Assembly: GCA_964587175.1 (NCBI GenBank)
Contig: CAZPKK010000044.1
Location: 1-8,390, forward strand
Length of the DNA stretch: 8,390 nt
Source of the DNA: CALXVA01 sp964587175
GTDB taxonomy: Bacteria; Bacillota; Clostridia; TANB77; CAG-508
Reading direction: 5' to 3'
Shown here: in pieces, positions 1 to 6,793 of the stretch
Layout of the letters: the number at the start of each line of letters is the position of its first letter
Position numbering within the stretch: position 1 is the first letter of the stretch
Notes under the pieces: model-generated
What the model saw: only the letters and a program-made list of their open reading frames with translations
What the model was told of the DNA's origin: nothing
The model's database searches: none
Program-made: the position numbers and the translations under genes

Positions 1-1262
1 GCAACTAATTTTTGTTCTTTATCACTTCTTACTCTTGTTCTCTTTTCTGGTCCCATAGTTACTTTTACCATGGCATCTTCTACTTCTTGCATTCCTATCT
101 CACGTAAGTTTCTTCTAGCTGCTAAAAGTGCTGCTTCATTTAATATATTTTCCAAGTCTGCTCCTGAAAATCCTGATGTATTTTTAGCTATTGTCTTCAA
201 ATCAACATCAATTGCTAATTTTTTCTTTCTACTATGAACTTCTAATATTTGCTCTCTAGCCTTTACATCCGGACTTGATACTACAATTTGTCTGTCAAAT
301 CTACCTGGTCTCAATAACGCTTTATCCAGAACATCTGGTCTGTTTGTTGCGGCTAAAACAATTACTCCTTCATTTGCAGAGAAACCATCCATTTCAACAA
401 GTAACTGATTCAAAGTTTGTTCTCTCTCATCATGTCCCCCACCAAGTCCTGCACCTCTTTGACGTCCTACTGCATCAATTTCGTCTATAAACACTATACA
501 TGGAGCTTTTTTCTTTGCTTCATCAAACAAATCTCTAACACGTGATGCACCAACACCAACAAACATTTCAACAAAATCAGAACCACTTATTATGAAGAAA
601 GGTACTCCCGCTTCTCCTGCAACAGCCTTTGCTAAAAGTGTTTTACCAGTACCAGGTGCTCCTACAAGTAATACTCCTTTTGGTATCCTTGCTCCCATAT
701 CTGTGAATTTCTTAGGATTTTTTAAAAACTCTACTATCTCTTCTAGTTCCTCTTTTTCTTCATCTACTCCAGCGACATCATCAAATGTCACTTTGTTTTT
801 GTCTGCTGGGTTCATCATTCTAGCTCTGCTTTTACCAAATGACATTGTTTTTGTTCCACCATTATTTCCTTGTCCGCCACTCATAAATACGAACCAGAAA
901 ACCAAGAAAATAATTAACAAGCCAAATGGTGTAAGCAAACTTAAAACAAATACCCATATCGATTCTGAAGCTTCACTTACAACTACTGTACCAGCACTCA
1001 TGCTCTCTTGCAAATTATCCATCAAATTATCTATACTTGGAATATTTACTTGTTTTGTAAAATTTTCATCTTTTAAAACTACCTCAGCACTTGTTCCATC
1101 TGATGAAATTTCTATTTCCAACACATTTCCTTCTTCTATTTTTTCAATAAGCTCGGAATAAGCGAGTTTACTATTACTATTATCCAATATTGAAGTTAGC
1201 AATACTATAAATATTATTCCTATAATTAGCCACATGGCCAATGTTTTTATTCCATTTTTCAA
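1..1262 (-). CDS. ftsH: ATP-dependent zinc metalloprotease FtsH, N-terminal part (cut by window edge)
   Basis: FtsH is a membrane-anchored AAA+ protease that extracts and degrades misassembled membrane proteins and short-lived regulators. The reading frame gives 420 residues before the window ends. Seen in order: a short cytoplasmic start, a membrane segment about 10-26, an extracytoplasmic domain about 27-101, a second membrane segment about 102-127, then the AAA+ domain. Walker A is GAPGTGKT (201-208), the pore loop is MFVGVG (233-238), Walker B is IVFIDE (256-261), and the second region of homology is TNRPDVLD (306-313) with arginines 318 and 321. The HEXXH zinc protease site normally follows and lies outside the window. 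The start is TTG at 1262, chosen because a strong AAGGAGG sits 8 nt upstream; the next in-frame ATG (codon 10) would cut into the first membrane segment. The gene lies downstream of tilS, a common pairing in Bacillota, but has its own promoter candidates. Confidence 0.98.
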   Translation of the reverse strand, partial: MKNGIKTLAMWLIIGIIFIVLLTSILDNSNSKLAYSELIEKIEEGNVLEIEISSDGTSAEVVLKDENFTKQVNIPSIDNLMDNLQESMSAGTVVVSEASESIWVFVLSLLTPFGLLIIFLVFWFVFMSGGQGNNGGTKTMSFGKSRARMMNPADKNKVTFDDVAGVDEEKEELEEIVEFLKNPKKFTDMGARIPKGVLLVGAPGTGKTLLAKAVAGEAGVPFFIISGSDFVEMFVGVGASRVRDLFDEAKKKAPCIVFIDEIDAVGRQRGAGLGGGHDEREQTLNQLLVEMDGFSANEGVIVLAATNRPDVLDKALLRPGRFDRQIVVSSPDVKAREQILEVHSRKKKLAIDVDLKTIAKNTSGFSGADLENILNEAALLAARRNLREIGMQEVEDAMVKVTMGPEKRTRVRSDKEQKLV

Positions 1263-1270
1263 AATATTTT

Positions 1271-1277
1271 CCTCCTT
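1271..1277 (-). promoter_or_regulatory. Ribosome binding site fixing the TTG start of ftsH
   Basis: On the minus strand AAGGAGG is followed by an 8-nt A/T spacer and then TTG at 1262-1260. This is near-perfect Shine-Dalgarno complementarity at good spacing and decides the non-ATG start. Confidence 0.9.
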
Positions 1278-1321
1278 TTCCAATTTGGGAACAGGCGTAT
1301 TTTTACACTTTTTTCCACAAT

Positions 1322-1351
1322 AGAATACACCTATCAAATTTACTCTGTCAC
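1322..1351 (-). promoter_or_regulatory. Second, weaker promoter candidate for ftsH
   Basis: On the minus strand GTGACA (1351-1346) and TATTCT (1327-1322) are separated by 18 nt. The -35 box matches at five of six positions and the -10 box at four of six. It is nearer to ftsH and would give a leader of about 50 nt. It could be an alternative start site or a chance match. Confidence 0.3.
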
Positions 1352-1392
1352 TTTTATTGCCATTTTATAATAATTTCCAAATACACTTTTGA

Positions 1393-1421
1393 AATATACC
1401 ATATAAATCTAGTTATTTCAA
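1393..1421 (-). promoter_or_regulatory. Sigma-A-type promoter candidate for ftsH
   Basis: On the minus strand TTGAAA (1421-1416) is separated by 17 nt from TATATT (1398-1393). That is five of six consensus bases in the -35 box and five of six in the -10 box, at ideal spacing. It lies between the tilS stop and the ftsH start and would give a 5' untranslated leader of roughly 120 nt. AT-rich DNA produces such matches by chance, so this remains a prediction. Confidence 0.6.
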
Positions 1422-1475
1422 GGCTTTTTTCAAAACTTTTTTACTTCAAATACTAAACATCTACGGAATGTTAAG

Positions 1476-2546
1476 TTAAACCATAAAAAAAATTTTTCCT
1501 TTTTTTACATATATCTTAATTTCTTTTTTAGGAGTTAGATATTTATTTCCTATATTGTTATTGCATAATTTTATAATGTCATCAATATGTATTTTTTCTA
1601 TACCACTAGTTTTCCCATATACCTTTGATATAGTATATAAAACTAGTTTTGCTTTTATTACATAGTCCAATTTATTAAATTCTTTTAAATTTAAAATTAT
1701 TACTTTTTGGTCTTTATTATCCTTGTTATTATTTATAAATTCCATTTTACTTTTTTCTATATCTGCTTCTATTTTGTTATTTTTATTATTGGATTTTTCA
1801 CTTACATATATTAATAATCTTTTATACTCATTTTTCACAATTTTGTTAACAAACTCTTCTTCTTCTTCTGCTATGTTTGACAATCTGCTGATTGCTTCTA
1901 TGATATTGGGATTAAACTCTTTTTGAAGATAAGGAATAAGAAGATTTCTAACTTTATTTCTAGTATATATATTCTCATTATTTGTTTTATCATATTTAGG
2001 ATTTAAATTGTTTTTTTCACAATATTCTTCTATTTCAAATCTTTTACATTCTATAATCGGTCTTATATATTTTCCATCTCTAACTTTTTCAATTCCTTTC
2101 AAACCAGAAATAGATGTTCCTCTTATGATATTCATTAATACAGTTTCAGCATTATCATTTTCATTATGAGCTGTTGCAATTTTATTTGCTCCAACCTTTT
2201 TTGCAACTTCTTCAAAAAAATCATATCTAATATTTCTCCCAGCTTCTTCAGTACCAATTTTCAATTTTCTCGCTTCTTTTTCTACATCTATTTTTTTCGC
2301 AAAAAATTCTACTCCTATTTTGTCACAAAATTGTTTAACATATTCAGTTTCTTCATCTGCTTCCTGTCTTATCATATGATTAACATGTGCTACATATATT
2401 TTTATATTCAGTTTTTTTCTTAAATTATTTAAAATATTTAAAAGAGTTATCGAATCCGGCCCTCCGGAAACTCCAACTACAATTTTATCTTTTTTATTAA
2501 TCATATTATATTTATTTATTGTAACTAACACTTTATCTTCTAACAT
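1476..2546 (-). CDS. tilS: tRNA(Ile)-lysidine synthetase TilS, short form
   Basis: TilS uses ATP to attach lysine to C34 of the CAU-anticodon tRNA-Ile, switching its decoding from AUG to AUA; it is usually essential in bacteria. With the start chosen here the protein has 356 residues. Seen: the PP-loop ATP-binding motif SGGPDS (27-32), HVNH (54-57), a GRNIRYDFF stretch (103-111) and ATAHNENDNAET (124-135), all typical of the N-terminal catalytic domain. An Asn/Lys-rich low-complexity stretch runs about 251-280. The sequence stops near residue 356 after a beta-like GKIFFMV, about where other family members continue into a C-terminal domain; E. coli TilS has 432 and B. subtilis 472 residues. 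ATG 2546 is preferred over the longer frame from ATG 2582 because AGGTG lies 5 nt upstream and MLEDKVLVTINKYN matches the usual family N-terminus. The gene looks even more A/T-rich than its neighbours. Confidence 0.95.
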   Translation of the reverse strand: MLEDKVLVTINKYNMINKKDKIVVGVSGGPDSITLLNILNNLRKKLNIKIYVAHVNHMIRQEADEETEYVKQFCDKIGVEFFAKKIDVEKEARKLKIGTEEAGRNIRYDFFEEVAKKVGANKIATAHNENDNAETVLMNIIRGTSISGLKGIEKVRDGKYIRPIIECKRFEIEEYCEKNNLNPKYDKTNNENIYTRNKVRNLLIPYLQKEFNPNIIEAISRLSNIAEEEEEFVNKIVKNEYKRLLIYVSEKSNNKNNKIEADIEKSKMEFINNNKDNKDQKVIILNLKEFNKLDYVIKAKLVLYTISKVYGKTSGIEKIHIDDIIKLCNNNIGNKYLTPKKEIKIYVKKGKIFFMV

Positions 2547-2551
2547 TTTTT

Positions 2552-2556
2552 CACCT
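2552..2556 (-). promoter_or_regulatory. Ribosome binding site fixing the tilS start
   Basis: AGGTG on the minus strand lies 5 nt before ATG 2546. The two upstream in-frame ATGs (2582 and 2561) have no comparable site. The ATG at 2582 overlaps the edge of the hairpin repeat at 2582-2607. Confidence 0.7.
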
Positions 2557-2581
2557 GCCATTTTTATTGAAGTTTGAAACA

Positions 2582-2607
2582 TGGGGACAGGTTAAAATCT
2601 GTCCCCA
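2582..2607. repeat. Perfect 9-bp inverted repeat with GGGGACAG arms (hairpin, possibly REP/MITE-like)
   Basis: On the plus strand TGGGGACAG (2582-2590) and CTGTCCCCA (2599-2607) are perfect complements around an 8-nt A/T-rich loop, GTTAAAAT. It is a striking GC-rich island in an AT-rich gap between dnaB and tilS. Neither strand shows a T-run after the stem, so it does not look like a canonical intrinsic terminator. Its form resembles dispersed short palindromes of the REP type, but only one clear copy is present, so that identity is inference. Confidence 0.7.
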
Positions 2608-2642
2608 ATAGTTCCACCATCTTCTTAATTCATATATTGTGA

Positions 2643-2654
2643 TACTCATGAGTA
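2643..2654. repeat. Perfect 12-bp palindrome in the dnaB-tilS gap
   Basis: TACTCATGAGTA reads identically on both strands. It lies about 36 bp from the GGGGACAG hairpin and about 97 nt upstream of the tilS start. It could be a regulator site or chance. No promoter boxes of quality are visible next to it. The rest of the gap (2608-2719) holds no credible small gene. Confidence 0.4.
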
Positions 2655-2719
2655 GGTTTTAGCCTGCCCTAACATTTCATTTATGGGATAAAGAAGTCCT
2701 GCGTTCCTTGTTTTCTCTT

Positions 2720-4051
2720 TTAATCCCTATATTTATCTATGTTTGCAAACTTTGTATAGTTTCCAAGCCACAACAGTTCCACTGTTCCTGTTGAACCTGA
2801 TCTATGTTTTGCTATTATAACCTCTGCAATATTTTTCTTTTCACTATTTTCATTATAATAATCATCTCTATATAGGAACATTACTATATCTGCATCTTGC
2901 TCTATTGAGCCTGATTCACGCAAATCAGAAAGCATTGGTCTATGATCAGTTCTTTGCTCTGGAGCTCTAGATAACTGTGATAGTGCAACTACTGGAACCT
3001 CAATTTCCTTTGCAAGAATTTTTAGTGAACGGCTGATTTCTGCAATTTCTTGCTCACGACTAGCTCCTCTTTTTCCAGTTCCCTGTACTAATTGTAAATA
3101 ATCTATAACCACTAGCCCAATATTTTTTTCAAGCTTCATTTTTCTACATTTTGCGCGAATTTCCATTATAGATATACCAGGCGTATCATCAATATATATT
3201 TGCGATTCAGATAATATACCTGAAGTTTCAGCAAGTTTTGCCCAATCATCATCTTCAAGTGTACCAGTTCTTACTTTATTACTATCCACCATAGCCTCTG
3301 AACTCAAAATTCTATTAACCATCTGTTCTTTTGACATTTCCAAACTAAATATAGCAACTGGTATATTGGCTCTTACAGCCGCATGAGTAGCTATATTTAA
3401 AGCAAATGCAGATTTTCCCATAGCAGGTCTTGCAGCAATTAGTATCAAATCAGACTTATGAAGTCCTGCTGTTCTAAAGTCCAAATCCGTAAATCCTGTA
3501 GGTACTCCAGTAATATGTTGTTTTTGATTATATAATTCTTCTAATTCTGTAAAAGTATCTACTAAAATATCTTTTATAGAAAAATATCCTTTTTGATTCT
3601 TCTTCTGCATTACTTCAAAAATCTTTTTTTCTGAAGCATCTATTATGTCTTCTACATCTTGTGTTGGATCATAACCTAAAGTTATAATATCATTTGCTGT
3701 TTTTATTAAATTTCTTAACATAGATTTTTCTTCTACGATTTTAATGTACTGCTCTACATTTGATGTTGTTGGAACCTTGTCTGGAAGTCCAGCTATATAT
3801 TCTAGTCCACCAACAGCATCTAATTTTCCCATAGCAGATAACTCAGATTTTAAAGTAATTATATCAATTGGCTCACTTCTATTATATAAATTTAAAATTG
3901 CAGTATAAATTATTTTGTTATCTTCTCTATAAAAATCATTTTCCTTTAACACTTCAGCAGCAGCAAAAACGGCATCTTTATCTGTAAGCATACTACCAAT
4001 TACCGCTTGTTCTGCTTCTGTGTCATTTGGTGGCACCTTCCCTAGCTCCAT
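2720..4051 (-). CDS. dnaB: Replicative DNA helicase DnaB (DnaC in Bacillus nomenclature)
   Basis: This is the hexameric 5'-to-3' helicase that unwinds DNA at the replication fork and works with primase. At 443 residues it is full length for the family and shows no intein or frameshift. Seen: an N-terminal primase-interacting domain (about 1-150, starting PPNDTEAEQAVIGSML), a linker, and a RecA-like ATPase domain from about 175. Walker A is ARPAMGKS (207-214), the catalytic glutamate is in SLEMS (236-240), Walker B is LVVIDYLQ (313-320), the SREQEIAEISRSLK motif spans 331-344, LSQLSR lies at 357-362, and AKHRSGSTG (414-422) carries the conserved lysine and the probable arginine finger R417. 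The ATG at 4051 has GGAGGG 12 nt upstream, a rather long spacing; no better start exists in the frame. It follows rplI by 64 nt, as in the common Bacillota gdpP-rplI-dnaB cluster. Confidence 0.98.
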   Translation of the reverse strand: MELGKVPPNDTEAEQAVIGSMLTDKDAVFAAAEVLKENDFYREDNKIIYTAILNLYNRSEPIDIITLKSELSAMGKLDAVGGLEYIAGLPDKVPTTSNVEQYIKIVEEKSMLRNLIKTANDIITLGYDPTQDVEDIIDASEKKIFEVMQKKNQKGYFSIKDILVDTFTELEELYNQKQHITGVPTGFTDLDFRTAGLHKSDLILIAARPAMGKSAFALNIATHAAVRANIPVAIFSLEMSKEQMVNRILSSEAMVDSNKVRTGTLEDDDWAKLAETSGILSESQIYIDDTPGISIMEIRAKCRKMKLEKNIGLVVIDYLQLVQGTGKRGASREQEIAEISRSLKILAKEIEVPVVALSQLSRAPEQRTDHRPMLSDLRESGSIEQDADIVMFLYRDDYYNENSEKKNIAEVIIAKHRSGSTGTVELLWLGNYTKFANIDKYRD

Positions 4052-4115
4052 TTTTATTTTTGTCCCTCCATTATTTTTTAATACTATTGCTATTAATCTT
4101 TCTAAACTCTAAGTT

Positions 4116-4562
4116 CTATTCGCTAATCACTTGTACCTTTAAGGTTGTCACTACTCCTTCAAACAACTTAATATTTACATTAAATTCTCCTAATGTTTTT
4201 ATTGTATCTTTTAATTCAATCTTTTTCTTATCAACATCAAAACCATATTGTGCTTTTAGATTGTCAGAAATTTCTCTTGAAGTTACTCCTCCAAATATTT
4301 TTCCATTTTCTCCTGCTTTAACTTTGATTTTTAGCATTATTCCTTTTATTTTCTTAGCAAGCTCCTCTGCATTCTTTTTTTCCATATCTTTTCTGTAAAT
4401 TGCTGCCTCTTTTTTGTTATTTAGCTTTGCTAAATTTTGAGCATTTGCCTCAGCTGCTAATTTTTTAGGAAAAAGATAATTTCTGGCATATCCATCTGAA
4501 GCATTTATTATCTCATCTTTTCTTCCGACACCTTTAATGTCTTCTAATAAAATAACCTTCAT
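4116..4562 (-). CDS. rplI: 50S ribosomal protein L9
   Basis: L9 binds 23S rRNA near the base of the L1 stalk and influences frame maintenance and spacing of stacked ribosomes. The 148-residue product has the usual length. Seen: the N-terminal RNA-binding domain with MKVILLEDIKGVGRKDEI (1-18) and the family signature around GYARNYLFPKKLA (24-36); the long connecting helix rich in K, E and A (about 40-75); and the C-terminal domain (about 80-148) with GKIFGGVTSREI at 87-98. A purine-rich GGGGA element precedes ATG 4562. It lies 108 nt after gdpP and 64 nt before dnaB with no visible terminator on either side, so it is probably co-transcribed with both. Confidence 0.98.
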   Translation of the reverse strand: MKVILLEDIKGVGRKDEIINASDGYARNYLFPKKLAAEANAQNLAKLNNKKEAAIYRKDMEKKNAEELAKKIKGIMLKIKVKAGENGKIFGGVTSREISDNLKAQYGFDVDKKKIELKDTIKTLGEFNVNIKLFEGVVTTLKVQVISE

Positions 4563-4670
4563 TTTCCAATCTTCCCCTTTCTTAATTTTTTGGCTTTTTT
4601 AATATAATAGTTTTTGAACTTTTTAAAAGTATTTAACTCAGCCTATATTTTTTAAGAAATTGCCTTTTGT

Positions 4671-6656
4671 TTAAATTTGTTCACTAAAATACTCATTAAT
4701 TCTATTAATAAGTTCTTGTTTTACTTCATCTATTTCCATTCCTTCAACTTGAGCTCCTGCCAATGTTATATGGCCTCCACCTCCAAGTTTCTCTAAAATA
4801 ACTTGTACATTTATATCACCTATTGAACGTCCACTTATACATACTTTACCATCGGATTTTCCTAATACAAACGAAGCCGTAATATTACTTATTGTTAAAA
4901 GCTCATCTGCCGCTTTAGCACATACTATATTTGAATCTTTATCCCCTTCTTCATAAATTGATATAGCTATACTATCATAAACAACTTCTGCTTTTCCTAT
5001 TACACTAGAAATTTTATTATATGTATCTAAGTTACTTTGGAACCATTTTTTTACTTTTATAATATCAACTCCACATTTACGAAGATAAGCTGCTGCTTCA
5101 AATGTTCTTACACCTGTTTTGAATGTAAAGCTTTTTGTGTCCATCATAATACCTGCATATAAGGCTTCTGCTTCAAGATCTGTTAATGTTGCTTCTTGCT
5201 GTGTATATTCAACAAGCTCTGTTACAAGTTCAGATGCTGATGAAGCATATACTTCATGGAATGTAAGCATTGCACTTTCAATATAATCAGGACTTCTTCT
5301 GTGGTGGTCAATTACTACTATTTTTTTTGCTTTTGCAAGCAATTCTGGTGACTCCACATAGTTCTTTTTATTTGTATCAACTATTACTAATAATGTATCA
5401 TCATCCAATTCAGAAATAGCTTCCTGTGGTTCTACTATTAATTCTTTATATTCTTCTCTGCTATTTACTTCCTTCAAAAATGTAACCAAGTTTTCTCCTT
5501 TTGAATTTAATACCAAATAAGCATCTTTTCCTAAAGATTTCGTAATTCTATATACTCCCATACTCGCACCAATACAGTCCATGTCAGAATTACTATGTCC
5601 CATTATCATTACCTTACTTGCTTTTTCAATTATTCCTTCTAAAGCATGTGCAATAATTCTAGCTTTTACTTTAGTCCTCTTTTCTAACTCTTGTGTTCTT
5701 CCACCGAAGAAAGTATATTTATCTCCCTCATGTATAACGGCTTGGTCACCACCACGTCCAAGTACAATATCTAAAGCTGCTTGCGCTGTTTTATATTTTT
5801 CTAGATTACTGGTTCCTTCATTTGATATAGCAATACTTAGTGTAAATTGCATTTTATCCGATGGTTGTAAGTCCTTTATTGTATCTAATATATCAAATTT
5901 TCTGTCTTCTATTTCTTTAATGTATTGCTTTTCAAAAACGCATACAAAAGTATCTCTTTCAGATTTTAGAATTAATCCTTTATAATCTGAAGCCCAATCA
6001 TATAGTTTCTTCTCTATTTCAGCCATTAATTGAGTCTTGTCACTATCTTCTAATCTTTGTATAATTTCCTCATAGTTATCTATCATAACAAGTCCAATAT
6101 ACATATCTTTATTATCAAATAGACTTTTTAGCTCTACCAATTTTGTGTTATCAACAAAATAAATTGTAATTATATATTGGTCTTTTAAAGGCATATAATC
6201 CCCATAAAGTTTATATGTCTTTTTATCTATTTTTACTTCATCATATATCTTCTCTTTTTTATCATTATTTTTTATTTCTAGTTTTACATTATTGATTATA
6301 TTAGTTAAGTAATTATTAATATCTATATTTGCAAATTCTTGATTAAATTTAGTATTTCTAAATATTAAATTTCCATTTGTTTCTGCAATAACTAATGGAA
6401 ATGGCGAATTTACCAAAGCTATTTTGGCAACTTTGTCCAAACTAAATGTTAAATTCTTAATATGTTCTGTAAGTTCTTCTTGTCTTTTATTATTGGTCCA
6501 ATAAGCATAAGTCACTAATAGTGCATATATAATAACCGATGGTATAATTAACCAATAATTATATATGCATATAACTACCAACAAAATAGCTATTATTGCT
6601 AAATAGATTTTTGTCTTTGAAATTATTTTATCTAAAACCTTTTTACTATGGTTCAT
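4671..6656 (-). CDS. gdpP: Cyclic-di-AMP phosphodiesterase GdpP (PAS, degenerate GGDEF, DHH/DHHA1)
   Basis: GdpP hydrolyses the second messenger c-di-AMP to pApA and so affects osmotic and potassium balance, cell-wall stress and beta-lactam tolerance in Bacillota. The 661-residue product matches B. subtilis GdpP (YybT) in length and layout. Seen: two membrane segments (about 18-32 and 35-52), a PAS-like region (about 70-170), a degenerate GGDEF domain (about 180-320) without an intact GGDEF motif, then the DHH domain with GHSNSDMDCIGA (353-364), VDTN (426-429), DHH (450-452) and MMDTKSF (504-510), and the DHHA1 domain with GGGGH (625-629). All expected metal-binding Asp/His positions appear present, so it should be active. 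The start is ATG 6656 with AGGAGG 4 nt upstream. An in-frame TTG at 6707 would add 17 residues, but it lies inside the -35 box of the promoter and has no ribosome binding site. It is first in the probable gdpP-rplI-dnaB operon. Confidence 0.97.
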   Translation of the reverse strand: MNHSKKVLDKIISKTKIYLAIIAILLVVICIYNYWLIIPSVIIYALLVTYAYWTNNKRQEELTEHIKNLTFSLDKVAKIALVNSPFPLVIAETNGNLIFRNTKFNQEFANIDINNYLTNIINNVKLEIKNNDKKEKIYDEVKIDKKTYKLYGDYMPLKDQYIITIYFVDNTKLVELKSLFDNKDMYIGLVMIDNYEEIIQRLEDSDKTQLMAEIEKKLYDWASDYKGLILKSERDTFVCVFEKQYIKEIEDRKFDILDTIKDLQPSDKMQFTLSIAISNEGTSNLEKYKTAQAALDIVLGRGGDQAVIHEGDKYTFFGGRTQELEKRTKVKARIIAHALEGIIEKASKVMIMGHSNSDMDCIGASMGVYRITKSLGKDAYLVLNSKGENLVTFLKEVNSREEYKELIVEPQEAISELDDDTLLVIVDTNKKNYVESPELLAKAKKIVVIDHHRRSPDYIESAMLTFHEVYASSASELVTELVEYTQQEATLTDLEAEALYAGIMMDTKSFTFKTGVRTFEAAAYLRKCGVDIIKVKKWFQSNLDTYNKISSVIGKAEVVYDSIAISIYEEGDKDSNIVCAKAADELLTISNITASFVLGKSDGKVCISGRSIGDINVQVILEKLGGGGHITLAGAQVEGMEIDEVKQELINRINEYFSEQI

Positions 6657-6660
6657 AAAA

Positions 6661-6666
6661 CCTCCT
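6661..6666 (-). promoter_or_regulatory. Ribosome binding site fixing the gdpP start
   Basis: AGGAGG on the minus strand lies 4 nt before ATG 6656. The spacing is short but the match is full. It rules in favour of the ATG over the longer TTG-started frame. Confidence 0.85.
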
Positions 6667-6678
6667 AAAACAGTATTA

Positions 6679-6707
6679 ATTTTACTATTTTTAGAACACT
6701 TTGTCAA
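6679..6707 (-). promoter_or_regulatory. Sigma-A-type promoter of the gdpP operon
   Basis: On the minus strand a perfect TTGACA (6707-6702) is followed by a 17-nt spacer and TAAAAT (6684-6679), five of six consensus bases. It sits between the rpoC terminator and the gdpP ribosome binding site. The predicted start site near 6672 gives a very short leader of about 16 nt. This is the best promoter in the window. Confidence 0.85.
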
Positions 6708-6708
6708 G

Positions 6709-6718
6709 TTTACGTAAA
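6709..6718. promoter_or_regulatory. 10-bp palindrome abutting the gdpP -35 box, possible operator
   Basis: TTTACGTAAA is a perfect palindrome ending one base upstream of TTGACA. The position would suit an activator or repressor half-overlapping the polymerase site, but short A/T palindromes are frequent in such DNA. I do not recognise it as a known regulator's box. Confidence 0.3.
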
Positions 6719-6751
6719 ATCAGAGTGTCCTTCAAAAATGGGAAGTGATTT

Positions 6752-6786
6752 AAAAAAGTGTCATTGATATTTTCTACCAATGACAC
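6752..6786 (-). terminator. Intrinsic terminator after rpoC
   Basis: On the minus strand GTGTCATTG (6786-6778) pairs perfectly with CAATGACAC (6766-6758) around an 11-nt loop and is followed directly by six Ts (6757-6752). It starts 7 nt after the rpoC stop codon. It ends the rpoC transcript and separates it from the gdpP operon. The opposite side also carries a T-run, so it could work in both directions, though no plus-strand gene faces it. Confidence 0.9.
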
Positions 6787-6793
6787 ATATTTT

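Larger units (their letters stand above)
1263..1475 (-). other. Intergenic region tilS-ftsH, ftsH leader
   Basis: This 213-bp gap holds the two promoter candidates and the ftsH ribosome binding site. I see no convincing terminator behind tilS, no tRNA-like cloverleaf, no riboswitch core that I recognise and no credible small gene. The first part is very A/T-rich with short homopolymer runs. In many Bacillota a hypoxanthine phosphoribosyltransferase gene (hpt) occupies this place; there is no room for one here. Confidence 0.6.

Noticed and set aside
592..1161. A 189-codon open frame on the plus strand.
   Set aside because: It lies antisense to the well-supported ftsH coding sequence, its translation is low-complexity Ser/Phe/Pro/Leu, and it has no ribosome binding site. 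It is a shadow of ftsH.
1241..1456. Plus-strand open frame of 71 codons in the tilS-ftsH gap.
   Set aside because: Its product is Phe/Tyr/His-rich, as expected from AT-rich DNA, it starts inside ftsH, and it lacks a ribosome binding site.
2547..2582. A 12-residue N-terminal extension of TilS starting at ATG 2582.
   Set aside because: That ATG lies on the edge of the hairpin repeat with no ribosome binding site, while ATG 2546 has AGGTG at good spacing and fits the family N-terminus.
2582..2607. Reading the GGGGACAG hairpin as the dnaB terminator.
   Set aside because: There is no T-run after the stem on either strand, and it lies more than 110 nt beyond the dnaB stop.
4054..4071. A five-codon reading frame (MEGQK) overlapping the dnaB ribosome binding site, which could be a leader peptide.
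   Set aside because: Its ATG has no ribosome binding site of its own and a frame this short is expected by chance.
4563..4670. A possible promoter with TATATT about 50 nt upstream of rplI.
   Set aside because: No -35 box better than three of six matches lies at proper spacing, and A/T-rich DNA gives many such -10 matches.
5581..5985. Plus-strand open frame opposite gdpP; similar ones lie at 275-490, 1723-1926, 2166-2423, 4027-4398, 7299-7703 and 7707-7910.
   Set aside because: All are antisense to confident genes and have compositions expected from reverse-reading them.
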